A stretch of DNA of 64,000 nucleotides from Nocardioides_C sp963700955 (GTDB taxonomy: Bacteria; Actinomycetota; Actinomycetes; Propionibacteriales; Nocardioidaceae). Of this stretch, positions 32,936 to 41,909 are shown in pieces. The number at the start of each line of letters is the position of its first letter. Position 1 is the first letter of the stretch. Below the pieces are notes generated by a model, which was given only the letters and a program-made list of their open reading frames with translations, made no database searches and was not told the DNA's origin. The stretch is from NCBI GenBank assembly GCA_963700955.1, contig CAVOZH010000011.1, positions 620,001-684,000 on the forward strand. The letters run 5' to 3'. Made by a program: the position numbers and the translations under genes.

Positions 32936-33886
32936 GTGCCGCCACCACCGCCGGGGGTACCCCCCGCCCGCTACGCCTACCTCGGCCCTGAGGGGACGTT
33001 CACCGAGCAGGCGCTGCGCTCGGTGCCCGCAGCGGCGCGTGCGGAGCTCCAGCCGTGCGCGACCGTCACGCTGGCGCTCGACGCCGTGCGCAACGGTGAG
33101 GCCGACGGCGCGGTGGTCCCCATCGAGAACTCCGTCGAGGGTTCGGTCCCGGTGACGCTCGACGAGCTCGCGACCGGCGAGCCCCTGATGATCACCCGGG
33201 AGATGACCGTCCCGATCGCGTTCTCGCTGCTCGCCCGCCCGGGCAAGGCGCCGCAGGACATCAAGGTGGTCGCGACGCATCCGCACGCCGCGGCCCAGAC
33301 CCGCCGCTGGGTCGCCCTGCACCTGCCCCGGGCGGAGGTCGTTCACGCCCCGTCCACCGCCGCGGCAGCGGCAGCCGTGGCGGACCCCGCCTCGTCCTGG
33401 GACGCCGCGATCTCAGCGCCCCTGGCCGCCGAGCACTACCGTCTCGCCGTGCTGGCGGAGGGCATCGGCGACAACCCCGACGCGATCACCCGCTTCGTGC
33501 TCGTCTCCCGCCCCGGCGTGCCGGCCCCGAGGAGCGGGCGCGACAAGACCTCGCTCGTGGCGTTCATGCGCGACGACCACCCCGGCGCGCTGCTGGAGAT
33601 CCTCGAGCAGCTCACCATGCGCGGGGTGAACATGACGCGCATCGAGTCGAGGCCCACCGGTGCCGCGCTCGGCAACTACTGCTTCTCGATCGACTGTGAG
33701 GGGCACGTCGACGACGCCCGCGTGGGAGAGGCGTTGATGGGGCTGCGGCGGGTGTGCGCCGACGTGCGCTTCCTCGGCTCCTACGAGCGGCACGACGGGA
33801 TCGCCCCCACGGTGCGTCCCGGCACCACGGACGCCGAGTTCCAGGACGCCGCGGCCTGGCTCGCGCGCCTTCGTCACGGAGGCTGA
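32936..33886 (+). CDS. pheA: prephenate dehydratase
   Basis: A 316-residue monofunctional enzyme of phenylalanine synthesis: prephenate to phenylpyruvate plus CO2. It has YLGPEGTFTEQAL at the N-terminus, PIENSVEGSV, the catalytic TRF at residues 185-187, and a C-terminal ACT domain with the phenylalanine-sensing ESRP (237-240). It should be feedback-regulated by phenylalanine. There is no chorismate mutase domain. A leaderless GTG start is supported by TAGAGT. Confidence 0.95.
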   Translation: MPPPPPGVPPARYAYLGPEGTFTEQALRSVPAAARAELQPCATVTLALDAVRNGEADGAVVPIENSVEGSVPVTLDELATGEPLMITREMTVPIAFSLLARPGKAPQDIKVVATHPHAAAQTRRWVALHLPRAEVVHAPSTAAAAAAVADPASSWDAAISAPLAAEHYRLAVLAEGIGDNPDAITRFVLVSRPGVPAPRSGRDKTSLVAFMRDDHPGALLEILEQLTMRGVNMTRIESRPTGAALGNYCFSIDCEGHVDDARVGEALMGLRRVCADVRFLGSYERHDGIAPTVRPGTTDAEFQDAAAWLARLRHGG

Positions 33887-33910
33887 CCTCCCCGGTTACT
33901 CTCGGGCGCG

Positions 33911-34381
33911 ATGAACATCTCCGTGCAGTCGCCCGCCACCTCCTACGCGATCCCCACCAGCCTCGTGGTCCTTCTGGTCGCGGGGCTCCTGGCCGCGGTC
34001 GCGGCGCTCGTGGTCGCGGTGGTCGCTCTGCGACGCTCGCAGGCCGGCCAGGCCCGTCGTACCTCTGCGCAGCGTCGCGCGGTCGACCTGCCGACAGACG
34101 TCGTGGGGCTGCGGGCCGAGGTCCAGGCTCTCCGGATGGAGGCGTCCCAGGCGCTACGTCACCTAGCGGTGGTGCGCTACGACGCGTTCGGCGACATGGG
34201 CGGTCACCTGTCCTGGTCGATGGCGCTGCTCGACGACGGTGGCGACGGCGTGGTGCTCACCTCGATCCACGGCCGCAGCGAGGCGCGAACCTACGCCAAG
34301 AACGTGATGGGCTGGTCCTGCGAGCAGCAGCTCTCGCCCGAGGAGGAAGAGGCGGTCAAGTTCGCCAAGAATGCGGGCTGA
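33911..34381 (+). CDS. DUF4446 membrane-anchored protein
   Basis: A 156-residue protein with one N-terminal transmembrane helix (about residues 16-40), a short basic and coiled linker, and the conserved DUF4446 block VVRYDAFGDMGGHLSWSMALL...GVVLTSIHGRSEARTYAK. The function is unknown; in actinobacteria it often sits near pheA and serS, as here. TACTCT precedes the ATG by 8 bases. Confidence 0.82.
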   Translation: MNISVQSPATSYAIPTSLVVLLVAGLLAAVAALVVAVVALRRSQAGQARRTSAQRRAVDLPTDVVGLRAEVQALRMEASQALRHLAVVRYDAFGDMGGHLSWSMALLDDGGDGVVLTSIHGRSEARTYAKNVMGWSCEQQLSPEEEEAVKFAKNAG

Positions 34382-34388
34382 GCCGAGG

Positions 34389-35180
34389 TCAGCGACTCGC
34401 CTCGGCCATGGCCGCCTGAACGCTGCCGTGGACCCCGGCGTTGGTCGCGACGGTGTCGCCTGTGTCGCGGAACTCGAGGTGCCAGCCGGTCACCACGCGC
34501 GTGATGCGCCACTGTCGGCCGCCCGCAGCGTGGCCGGTGTAGACCCCGCCTTCCTGCTGGAAGTCGATGGTGGTGGTACCGGCGGTGGCGTCACGTCCGG
34601 CGGGCGCCCCGGCCTTGGGTTCAGCTCGACGGCCTCCGAGCCGGTACGACGGGGCAACCGGATGTGGGGTCCACCAGGAGGAGCCGTGGTCGACCCAGCG
34701 CTCCGACGGTCTTCCGTGGTCGGTGACCGGGGTGAGGAGGATGTCGCGGGCCGAGGCCCGGTTCTCCGGTGAGGAGGCAGTCCGCATCACGTCAGCGGCC
34801 TGGGCCTCGGAGGTGTCCGGCGGCACCAGCAGGAGTGAGAGGTTGCGACCGGCCAGGCTCAAGATGACCATGTGCGCGCCGTCCTGCGAGAACGTCCCCA
34901 CCTGGATCACCTCACCGTCGAGCTCGACCTGCCCGGGGGCACGGTCCCAGTCCGGTGCGGAGCAGACAGCCCGGACGACTCGGCCGAGACCTGCCGGGAC
35001 GTGCTCGGCCAGGTCACGCAGCTCGGTCCCCAGGTCCCTCGACTGCGGCCACCACGCCCCGTCGAGGCGCCCGTGGCTGAAGTCAGGGGACAAGGCCAGC
35101 CGTAGCGGCACACGTGAAACCGAGCCAGGCTCGACGCCCGGCGGTTCTTGCGGGTTGGTGGGTTCGAACGACGTCACCAT
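34389..35180 (-). CDS. DUF5994 protein with extra C-terminal domain
   Basis: A 263-residue protein. Residues about 20-140 match the DUF5994 pattern (RLALSPDFSHGRLDGAWWPQSRDLGTEL, then VILSLAGRNLSLLLVPPDT). The last 60 residues (YTGHAAGGRQWRITRVVTGWHLEFRD) form a separate strand-rich module. Between them is a Pro/Arg-rich linker. The function is unknown. The ATG at 35180 follows GAGAGG at 8 bases. It converges with the DUF4446 gene, 7 bases apart. Confidence 0.65.
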   Translation of the reverse strand: MVTSFEPTNPQEPPGVEPGSVSRVPLRLALSPDFSHGRLDGAWWPQSRDLGTELRDLAEHVPAGLGRVVRAVCSAPDWDRAPGQVELDGEVIQVGTFSQDGAHMVILSLAGRNLSLLLVPPDTSEAQAADVMRTASSPENRASARDILLTPVTDHGRPSERWVDHGSSWWTPHPVAPSYRLGGRRAEPKAGAPAGRDATAGTTTIDFQQEGGVYTGHAAGGRQWRITRVVTGWHLEFRDTGDTVATNAGVHGSVQAAMAEASR

Positions 35181-35270
35181 GACGTCCACCTCTCAACCGA
35201 CTCGAAGAAGGTCCGGAGCGGAGGCTTCCTGAATAGGTCTTTTCAGCCTACTGCCGCCGCAAGTGGTGGG

Positions 35271-35292
35271 CGCCGGTTACGACGAACCGGCG
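35271..35292 (-). terminator. hairpin downstream of VOC protein gene
   Basis: CGCCGGTT, a 6-base loop and AACCGGCG form a perfect 8-bp stem 45 bases beyond the VOC gene stop, read on the minus strand. There is no T-run. Confidence 0.4.
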
Positions 35293-35336
35293 TCCCCCGA
35301 GGCCGTGACGTCGACCCGGACGACGGCTTGAAACGG

Positions 35337-35813
35337 TCAGCCGGCCTCGTAGGCGCGCTCGAGCTCGGCGATGTCGAGCTTCTTCATGCCCAGCATCGCC
35401 TTGAACGCGGCCGCGACCTTCGCCGGGTCCGGCCCGGTGGCGAGCTCGAGCCAGCGGCTCGGGACGATCTGCCAGGAAAGGCCGTACTTGTCCTTGAGCC
35501 ACCCGCACTGGACCTCCTGGCCACCGTCCGCGGTGAGGGCGTCCCAGAGCCGGTCGACCTCCTCCTGGTCGTCGCACCTGACCTCGAAGGAGACCGCCTC
35601 GGTGAACGGGAACTGCGGGCCGCCGTTGATGGCGACGTACTCCTGGCCGAGGAGCTGGAAGTCGACCAGCATCACGGTGCCGGGCTCACCCGGGCCTGCC
35701 TCGCCGTAGGGGACGGTCTCGAGGATCTCGGAGTCGTCGAAGAGCGAGACGTAGAAGTCGGTGGCCTCCTCGGCCTCCGTGTCGAACCACAGGTTCGGGA
35801 CGATCTTTTCCAT
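35337..35813 (-). CDS. VOC/PhnB-like protein
   Basis: A 158-residue vicinal-oxygen-chelate fold protein of the PhnB type: NLWFDTEAEEATDFYVSLFDDSEI opening, LLGQEYVAINGGPQFPFTEAVSFEV middle and DKYGLSWQIVPSRWLEL end. These are often annotated as 3-demethylubiquinone methyltransferase-like, but actinobacteria lack ubiquinone, so that name should not be taken literally. The function is unknown. Confidence 0.85.
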   Translation of the reverse strand: MEKIVPNLWFDTEAEEATDFYVSLFDDSEILETVPYGEAGPGEPGTVMLVDFQLLGQEYVAINGGPQFPFTEAVSFEVRCDDQEEVDRLWDALTADGGQEVQCGWLKDKYGLSWQIVPSRWLELATGPDPAKVAAAFKAMLGMKKLDIAELERAYEAG

Positions 35814-35865
35814 GGCGTGCTCCTCTCGCGGGCTTGGGTCTATGGACCGCCACGGGGACGGGAAC

Positions 35866-36936
35866 TCATCGGATCCCCACCGTCCGCGCGCAGGGGCCGC
35901 CTCGGCTGACCTGCAGCTCGCGCGCCTCGACGTCCACGACGACGGTCGCCAGCGTGGCGTGCCAGAGCTCGGGCCGCATCGCCCGGTCGGGATGGGCGCA
36001 GACGCCGCCGACGCCCTTGTGGTCGTGCATCGCGGCGACGACCTCGTCGGCGTGGCTCGGAATACGGTCCGAGAGCGAGTCGAGGAGCGTCGTACGTCGG
36101 ACGCCGCTGCTGGGCCCGATGGCCGCGGCGAGACAGCCGGGAGCCCCCTCGTCGGAGATGAAGTGGTTCGTGCGTACGAGCAGGCCGTTCTCGGGGTGCG
36201 CGACGCCGGGTCCGCCGGGGAAGAGCTCCACCGACGCGGCGCCGCCGGCGTCGTCGACCACGGTGAGCGACGTCGACGCCGAGGTGCTGACCGACGACGC
36301 CTGGGCCACGGCGTCGTCGAGACTCCGCGCGGTGTCGAGGATCTGCCTGCTCAGCAGGTGCACCGGGAAGCCGAGGCCCTTCTCCTCGGCGAGGGCGTCG
36401 TCGCTGTGGCGCAGCATGTTGAACATGACACCGACCCCGTGCGAGCTCACCCCGATCTTGCCGAGGACGCCGTACTCCGTGACCGTCTGGACGACGTGAC
36501 CGCCTGGCTGCGGGATGGTCCACACGAACCAGTCGTCAGCCATGGCGTCGTACCAGTCCCACGTCTGTACGGCGACCGGCGCACCCTGCTCCGGCAGCGC
36601 CACCACCGTCGAGCACTCGTCGACCACGCCGGTCGGGTCGGCCACCGCCAGCAGCTCGGTGCGGGCGTTGAGCATCGCCACCTCGTGCACGGGCACCCGG
36701 GCACCCTCGGCGATCCCGGAAATCTCCAGGGCGGCGGAAGGCGCGAGCTCGGTGATCGTCACCCAGGCACGCTCGGCCCACCGGTCCACGTCGAACGGCC
36801 GCGTCGCGCGTGCCGCGAACAGCCTGCGGTAGGCCGCGATGGTGCGGCCGATCTCCGCCCGGAACTGCTCGCCGAGCTCACGACCACGGGCGGCCGGCTC
36901 GAGGACGGAGGAGGTGAATGTCCGCACTGTCGTCAC
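35866..36936 (-). CDS. C45 family (isopenicillin N acyltransferase-like) N-terminal nucleophile hydrolase
   Basis: A 356-residue protein. The family patterns GIAEGARVPVHEVAMLNARTEL and VDECSTVV place the nucleophile Cys at 108, where autoproteolytic cleavage would free it. Downstream come WDWYDAMADD and NHFISDEGA. C45 members hydrolyse or transfer acyl groups on amides. The substrate is unknown and no beta-lactam genes are nearby. The GTG at 36936 lies 6 bases after TACGGT on the minus strand. Confidence 0.82.
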   Translation of the reverse strand: MTTVRTFTSSVLEPAARGRELGEQFRAEIGRTIAAYRRLFAARATRPFDVDRWAERAWVTITELAPSAALEISGIAEGARVPVHEVAMLNARTELLAVADPTGVVDECSTVVALPEQGAPVAVQTWDWYDAMADDWFVWTIPQPGGHVVQTVTEYGVLGKIGVSSHGVGVMFNMLRHSDDALAEEKGLGFPVHLLSRQILDTARSLDDAVAQASSVSTSASTSLTVVDDAGGAASVELFPGGPGVAHPENGLLVRTNHFISDEGAPGCLAAAIGPSSGVRRTTLLDSLSDRIPSHADEVVAAMHDHKGVGGVCAHPDRAMRPELWHATLATVVVDVEARELQVSRGGPCARTVGIR

Positions 36937-36962
36937 CGGGCCACCGTAACGCCGCCCGTCGC

Positions 36963-36968
36963 TAGCAT
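36963..36968 (+). promoter_or_regulatory. -10 box of Ddn-like gene
   Basis: TAGCAT ends 6 bases before the ATG at 36975; it lies back to back with the -10 of the C45 gene. Confidence 0.45.
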
Positions 36969-36974
36969 GCGCGC

Positions 36975-37445
36975 ATGAACTTCCTGACCCCCGTCGCCAT
37001 CAGGGTCGGCAGGCTGAGCTGGCTCCCGAAGTACCTGAGGTACATCGTCGGCCTGGACAAGGCGATCCATCGGGTCACCCGCGGGCGCTTCGGCCTGCTC
37101 GCGATAGCCGGGCTGCCTCAGCTGATGCTGACCGTGCGAGGCCGCAAGAGCGGGGCGCTGCGGACGACGCCGCTGCTCTGCGTGCCGCACGAAGGAGCCT
37201 TCCTGGTCGCCGGTTCCAACTGGGGCGCGCCCAAGCTGCCCGTGTGGGTGCTCAACCTCCGGGCCGACCCCGACGCCCGGATCAGCCACCGGGGCCGCGA
37301 CATCCCCGTCCACGGACGGGAGGTCTCCGGCGAGGAGCGGGACCGGCTGTGGCGGGTGATGGTGCGGACCTGGCCGAACTACGACAAGTACGCCGAGCGC
37401 ACCGACCGGGTGATCCCGGTGTTCGAGCTCACGCCCCGGACCTGA
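36975..37445 (+). CDS. F420-dependent (Ddn-like) nitroreductase family oxidoreductase
   Basis: A 156-residue split-barrel protein with TVRGRKSGALRTTPLLCVPHEGAFLVAGSNWGAPKLPVWVLNL, the deazaflavin-binding core of the DDN family. It uses reduced F420 to reduce quinones or nitro compounds, often at the membrane. It converges end to end with the PAP2-DAGK gene with no gap. Confidence 0.9.
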   Translation: MNFLTPVAIRVGRLSWLPKYLRYIVGLDKAIHRVTRGRFGLLAIAGLPQLMLTVRGRKSGALRTTPLLCVPHEGAFLVAGSNWGAPKLPVWVLNLRADPDARISHRGRDIPVHGREVSGEERDRLWRVMVRTWPNYDKYAERTDRVIPVFELTPRT

Positions 37446-39026
37446 CTAGCGCGGGACCCGCACCAGCAGGCGGCCGTGGATGCACTCCGCCCGGATCTCC
37501 CGGCCGGCTCCGATGGGGTCGCCGTCGAGCTGTCGGGCGGTGTCGTGAGCGGTGCGCACCACGACCTTGCGGCCGGTCATCCGGTTCAGCTCCTCGTCCA
37601 CGCGCTTGCCTTTGCTCAGCACCCGCCACAGCAGGGGGAGCCAGCTCAGGAACCGTCGCGGTGACACGAGCACGACGTCGAGCACGCCGTCGTCGATCGT
37701 GGCGTCGGGCAGCAGCGGTATCCCCGCGGTGAGGTAGCCGACGTTGCCGACCACGACGGTCAGCGCCCGGTGCTTCGTGAACGGCCCGTCGTCGACGGAG
37801 ATCTCGACCCGGAACGACGGTGAGCGCAGGTGCCTGATGCCGGAGACGAAGTAGGCCAGCCAGCCGATCTTGGCCTTGATGGCGTCGTCGGCGCCCTCCA
37901 TGATCGCGGCGTCGAAGCCCATCCCGCCCATCACCATGAAGTGCTGGTCCTCGTCGATCCCGTCGCCGGCGACCGCGGCCAGGTCGATCGCCCGGTCCTG
38001 ACCGTTCAGGGCCACGTCGACGGCCGCCTCGAGGTAGAGCGGGATGCCCAGGTTCCGGGCCAGCAGGTTGCCGGTGCCCGCGGGGATCACACCCACGGGG
38101 ACTCCGGTGCCGGCGAGCTCCGCGCACACCGTGCGGACCGTGCCGTCGCCGCCGCACACGAGCACCAGCTCGGCGCCGCTGACCGCGGCGGACTCGGCCA
38201 TCGAGCGGCCCGGGTCCTCGATCGTGGTCTCGTACCACGCCGGCGCGGCCCAGCCGGACTCCCTCGCGTGCTCCTCGACCATGGTCTTGAAGGCGTCCAC
38301 GTCGTCGACCTTGATCGGGTTGAGTACGACGGCCAGCTGCTTGGTCTGGGGGACCGGGCTGCTGAAGCTCTCCACGACCCTGGTCCGGGGGGTGGGGTTG
38401 TAGACCATCATCGCGCCGAGGACCCAGACGAACCCGAGGGCGTAGCCGGCCAGGACGTCCGACACGTTGTGCACGCCGAGGAAGACCCGGTCCAGGCCGA
38501 CCAGCAGGATCAGGAAGACCCAGAAGCCGACCAGCCCGCGGCGCACCGACCTCCGTCGTACGAAGATCAACGTCAGCACGATCGCGACGCCCATCCCCGA
38601 GGCGATCCCCGAGGCGTGGCCGGAGGGGAACGAGAAGCTGCTCAGCGTGTGGATCGGGTCCTCCCAGACCGGGCGGTCCCGCTGGAAGAAGCGCTTGAGG
38701 AAGTACGTGGTGAGCGACGCCCCGAGCATGACGACCGCGGTCCAGACCGCCGCGCGCAGATGCCGACGGACCAGGAGCAGGATCACGACGACCGTGGAGA
38801 GCACCGTCATCGGGAGCGTGTCGAAGGCGTACTCGACGGCCTCGAGGCCGGAGGACACGGCAGGCTGCCCGGAGGTCCAGTCCTCCGGCCACCGCCCGAG
38901 CGTGTGGTCGAGCTGGAACAGCGGCTGCCAACGCAGCTTCACCATCGTGGCCAGGGTCACCAGCGTCGCAAGACACAGGAGCGCCCCGAGCATGAGTCGG
39001 GGCCTGGTGAGGGCGCGAACGGGCAC
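37446..39026 (-). CDS. PAP2 phosphatase - diacylglycerol kinase fusion
   Basis: A 526-residue membrane protein. The N-terminal PAP2 domain has KRFFQRDRP (111-119), PSGH (134-137) and H186/D190 with about six helices. The C-terminal DAGK/YegS catalytic domain has GGDGT (292-296) and AGTGNLLARNLGIPL. The two activities oppose each other in lipid phosphate turnover: one removes phosphate and one adds it to diacylglycerol or a related lipid. Such fusions are known in actinobacteria. The substrate is likely a phosphatidate-type lipid. Confidence 0.92.
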   Translation of the reverse strand: MPVRALTRPRLMLGALLCLATLVTLATMVKLRWQPLFQLDHTLGRWPEDWTSGQPAVSSGLEAVEYAFDTLPMTVLSTVVVILLLVRRHLRAAVWTAVVMLGASLTTYFLKRFFQRDRPVWEDPIHTLSSFSFPSGHASGIASGMGVAIVLTLIFVRRRSVRRGLVGFWVFLILLVGLDRVFLGVHNVSDVLAGYALGFVWVLGAMMVYNPTPRTRVVESFSSPVPQTKQLAVVLNPIKVDDVDAFKTMVEEHARESGWAAPAWYETTIEDPGRSMAESAAVSGAELVLVCGGDGTVRTVCAELAGTGVPVGVIPAGTGNLLARNLGIPLYLEAAVDVALNGQDRAIDLAAVAGDGIDEDQHFMVMGGMGFDAAIMEGADDAIKAKIGWLAYFVSGIRHLRSPSFRVEISVDDGPFTKHRALTVVVGNVGYLTAGIPLLPDATIDDGVLDVVLVSPRRFLSWLPLLWRVLSKGKRVDEELNRMTGRKVVVRTAHDTARQLDGDPIGAGREIRAECIHGRLLVRVPR

Positions 39027-39102
39027 GGTGCTCCAGCTTCGGACGTGATGCGACGGAACGGCTGATCAGTCGACAAGTATGACGACCCGGACAGCCTTAC
39101 CC

Positions 39103-40497
39103 TCACACCGCGTGCGCGAAGCGTCCGAGCTCGGTGATCTCCGCCTCGAAAGCTGCGACCACCCGCTCCGGGTCCGGAATCAACGTGGCGTCCGTCTTGA
39201 AGCCGACGTGCACCTCGCCGGCGTAGGTGAAGATCGAGACCCCCAGGGTCTCGTCGCCGGACTCGGGGGCCCAGCCCAGCACGCGGGTGATCCGCGTGCC
39301 CGCGAGGTACCTCGTCTCGGTCGGCCCGGGCACGTTCGTGGTCACCCCGATCGCCTTGCTCGCGAAGAAGTCGACGAAGAACCGCTCGAGCTCGGGCCCG
39401 CTGCGCCCGATCGCCTTGATGAGCCCGAAGGTGAGCATGACCTCGGGCGAGTGCTTGATGACGTCCATCCGGCGCTTGGCCTCCGCCACGCGTGCGAACG
39501 GTCCCGCCACCCCGACCGGCAGCTTGAGCAGCACCAGCGCGAACTGGTTGCCGAGGTTCGGCGGCAGCGGTTTGTCGAGCGGACGCACGTTGACCGGGAC
39601 CATCGTCGACACGTCAGCCGGGGTGCCGCCGTGCTCACGGATGTACGTCGCCAGCGCACCCGACAGGGTCGCCATCAGCACGTCGTTGACGGTGGCACCG
39701 GTGATCCGGCCGACGTGCTTGACGTCGTCGAGCGGGAACGGCTTGCACCACACCTCGCGTTTGCCGACTCCTGGCACGCCGCTGAAGGGCGTGTCCGGGT
39801 GCGGCCCCAGGACCAGCTTGTTCACGATGCCACCGGTCCGTTGGGCCTGGGTGAGGGCGTCGCCGAGGCGGTGCGGGTCGAGGAGGCGCGGAGCCTCCCG
39901 GAGTACCTGGGGGGCGGCGCCGACGACGGCAGCAGCGGCCGACGCTGCCGCCCCGACCACACGCAGCGCACCGTCGAGGACGCCCATCGGCGCGTCCGAC
40001 GACTCCTCGGCTGCCTCGGCGAGGTCCCCTTCGGGTGTGGAGTCGGTCAGGGAGAGCATCACCTGGGTCAGCGCGATCCCGTCGGCGAGGGCGTGGTGCA
40101 GTCGCGAGAAGACGACCGCCCCGGCATCTGGCCGGTCGATCAGGTGGACCTCCCACAGCGGATGGGTGCGGTCGAACGGGAGCGGGAGCCGCTGCTCGAT
40201 GTAGCGCTGGAGCGTCGCGTCGTCACCGCGCTCGAGGGTGGTCCGGATGACGTGCCGGTCCAGGTCGAAGTCCGGGTCGTCCTCCCAGTGCGGGGGGCCG
40301 ACGTGGGTCACGGGCATGACCGGCCGCTGGCGGAAGACCGGGTACCGGTCCAGCATCCGGCGCCTGTAGGTCGCGAGGAGGCGGTCCCAGTCGACGGGGC
40401 CGTCGAGGAACATCAGGCTCTCGATCACCATCAGGTTGTTGGCGCGGTCCATGTTGAGCCAGATCGTGTCGACCGGGCCGATCAGCCGGTTGCTCAT
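39103..40497 (-). CDS. wax ester synthase / diacylglycerol acyltransferase
   Basis: A 464-residue WS/DGAT with the active-site HHALADG (residues 134-140) and the conserved NDVLMATLSGALATYIREHG, PVNVR and NVPGP motifs. It makes triacylglycerols or wax esters from acyl-CoA, which fits an oil-storing actinobacterium. The ATG at 40497 is the start, giving MSNRLIGPVD as in relatives. It is divergent from serS. Confidence 0.92.
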   Translation of the reverse strand: MSNRLIGPVDTIWLNMDRANNLMVIESLMFLDGPVDWDRLLATYRRRMLDRYPVFRQRPVMPVTHVGPPHWEDDPDFDLDRHVIRTTLERGDDATLQRYIEQRLPLPFDRTHPLWEVHLIDRPDAGAVVFSRLHHALADGIALTQVMLSLTDSTPEGDLAEAAEESSDAPMGVLDGALRVVGAAASAAAAVVGAAPQVLREAPRLLDPHRLGDALTQAQRTGGIVNKLVLGPHPDTPFSGVPGVGKREVWCKPFPLDDVKHVGRITGATVNDVLMATLSGALATYIREHGGTPADVSTMVPVNVRPLDKPLPPNLGNQFALVLLKLPVGVAGPFARVAEAKRRMDVIKHSPEVMLTFGLIKAIGRSGPELERFFVDFFASKAIGVTTNVPGPTETRYLAGTRITRVLGWAPESGDETLGVSIFTYAGEVHVGFKTDATLIPDPERVVAAFEAEITELGRFAHAV

Positions 40498-40619
40498 CCG
40501 TCCTCCTGGGTCGGTTCCCCCGTGTCCGCAGCGTCGCACCGCACCCCCGGCGGCGGCAGGGCCGCAGGTCCCAGAGGCCCGGGTCGAACGGTTCCGATAA
40601 GTCGTGTGCACCCGGCAGA

Positions 40620-40625
40620 TATCCT
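40620..40625 (+). promoter_or_regulatory. -10 box of serS
   Basis: TATCCT ends 6 bases before the GTG at 40632. The short distance excludes a T-box leader. Confidence 0.45.
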
Positions 40626-40631
40626 CTTGAG

Positions 40632-41909
40632 GTGATCGATCCTCGACTTCTCCGTGAAGACCCCGACCGTGTGCGCGAGGGCCAGACCAAGCGCGGCCTG
40701 TCGCCGGACGTGGTCGACCGGGCGATCGAGGCGGACGAGCGTCGCCGGTCGTCCATCGCCGACTTCGAGCGGCTGCGCGCCGAGCAGAAGGCGCTGGGGA
40801 AGCAGATTCCGAAGGCTCAGGGCGAGGAGAAGCAGGAGCTGCTCGCTCGCACCAAGACGCTCTCGGCCGCTGTGAAGGAGGCCGAGCAGGCTCAGGCGGA
40901 GGCGGAGCAGGCCTACCGCGAGCTGCTCATGTCGATCCCGAACGTCGCCGCACCCGAGGCACCCGCGGGGGGCGAGGACGACTACGTCGTGCTCGAGGAG
41001 GTCGGCACACCCCGCGACTTCACGGTGGAGGGCTTCGAGCCCAGGGACCACGTCGAGCTCGGCCGGATCCTCGGCGCGATCGACGTCGAGCGCGGCGCGA
41101 AGGTCTCCGGCGCCCGCTTCTACTACCTCACCGGCGCCGGCGCCGACCTGGAGCTCGCCCTGGTCAACATGGCCATGGACCAGGCCCGGTCGACGGGCTT
41201 CACGACGATGATCCCGCCCGCTCTGGTGAAGCCGCGCGCCATGGAGGGCACCGGCTTCCTCGGGCAGGCCGCCGACGACGTGTACCGGATCGACGGCGAC
41301 GACCTGTACCTCGTCGGCACCTCGGAGGTGCCGCTGGCGGCGTACCACTCCGACGAGATCCTCGACGGCTCCTCCTTGCCGCTGCGCTACGCCGCGTTCA
41401 GCCCCTGCTACCGCAAGGAGGCAGGCTCGTACGGCAAGGACACCCGCGGCATCATCCGCGTGCACTGGTTCGACAAGGTGGAGATGTTCACCTACACGAC
41501 GCCCGAGGACTCGTACGACGAGCACCGGCGACTGCTGGGCTGGGAGAAGGAGTGGCTCGAGAAGCTCGAGCTGGCCTACCGCGTGATCGACACGGCCGCC
41601 GGCGACCTGGGTCTCTCCGCACAGCGGAAGTTCGACTGTGAGGCGTGGATCCCGACCCAGGGCAGGTACCGCGAGCTCACGTCGACCTCCAACTGCACGG
41701 ACTTCCAGGCCCGCCGCCTCGACGTGCGGGCGCGCTTCGCGGATGGCGTGAGGCCGGTCGCCACCCTCAACGGCACGCTCGTGGCGATCCCGCGGACGAT
41801 CGTGGCGATCCTCGAGACCCACCAGCAGGCCGACGGGTCGGTGCGCGTGCCCAAGGCGCTGCAGCCGTACCTGCAGGGCCGCGACGTACTGGAGCCGGTC
41901 GCCAAGTGA
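40632..41909 (+). CDS. serS: seryl-tRNA synthetase
   Basis: A 425-residue class II synthetase. The N-terminal coiled-coil tRNA-binding arm spans about residues 28-100. Motif 2 (FSPCYRKEAGSYGKDTRGIIRVHWFDKVE) and motif 3 (VATLNGTLVAIPRTIVAILE) are present, together with TSEVPL for serine binding. It charges tRNA-Ser; two of its substrates are encoded at 55877 and 56973. The downstream phosphatase gene overlaps its stop by 4 bases. Confidence 0.97.
   Translation: MIDPRLLREDPDRVREGQTKRGLSPDVVDRAIEADERRRSSIADFERLRAEQKALGKQIPKAQGEEKQELLARTKTLSAAVKEAEQAQAEAEQAYRELLMSIPNVAAPEAPAGGEDDYVVLEEVGTPRDFTVEGFEPRDHVELGRILGAIDVERGAKVSGARFYYLTGAGADLELALVNMAMDQARSTGFTTMIPPALVKPRAMEGTGFLGQAADDVYRIDGDDLYLVGTSEVPLAAYHSDEILDGSSLPLRYAAFSPCYRKEAGSYGKDTRGIIRVHWFDKVEMFTYTTPEDSYDEHRRLLGWEKEWLEKLELAYRVIDTAAGDLGLSAQRKFDCEAWIPTQGRYRELTSTSNCTDFQARRLDVRARFADGVRPVATLNGTLVAIPRTIVAILETHQQADGSVRVPKALQPYLQGRDVLEPVAK

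Noticed and set aside
40498..40631. T-box or other tRNA-sensing leader before serS
   Set aside because: The -10 box lies 6 bases from the start codon, leaving no leader, and no T-box sequence is visible.
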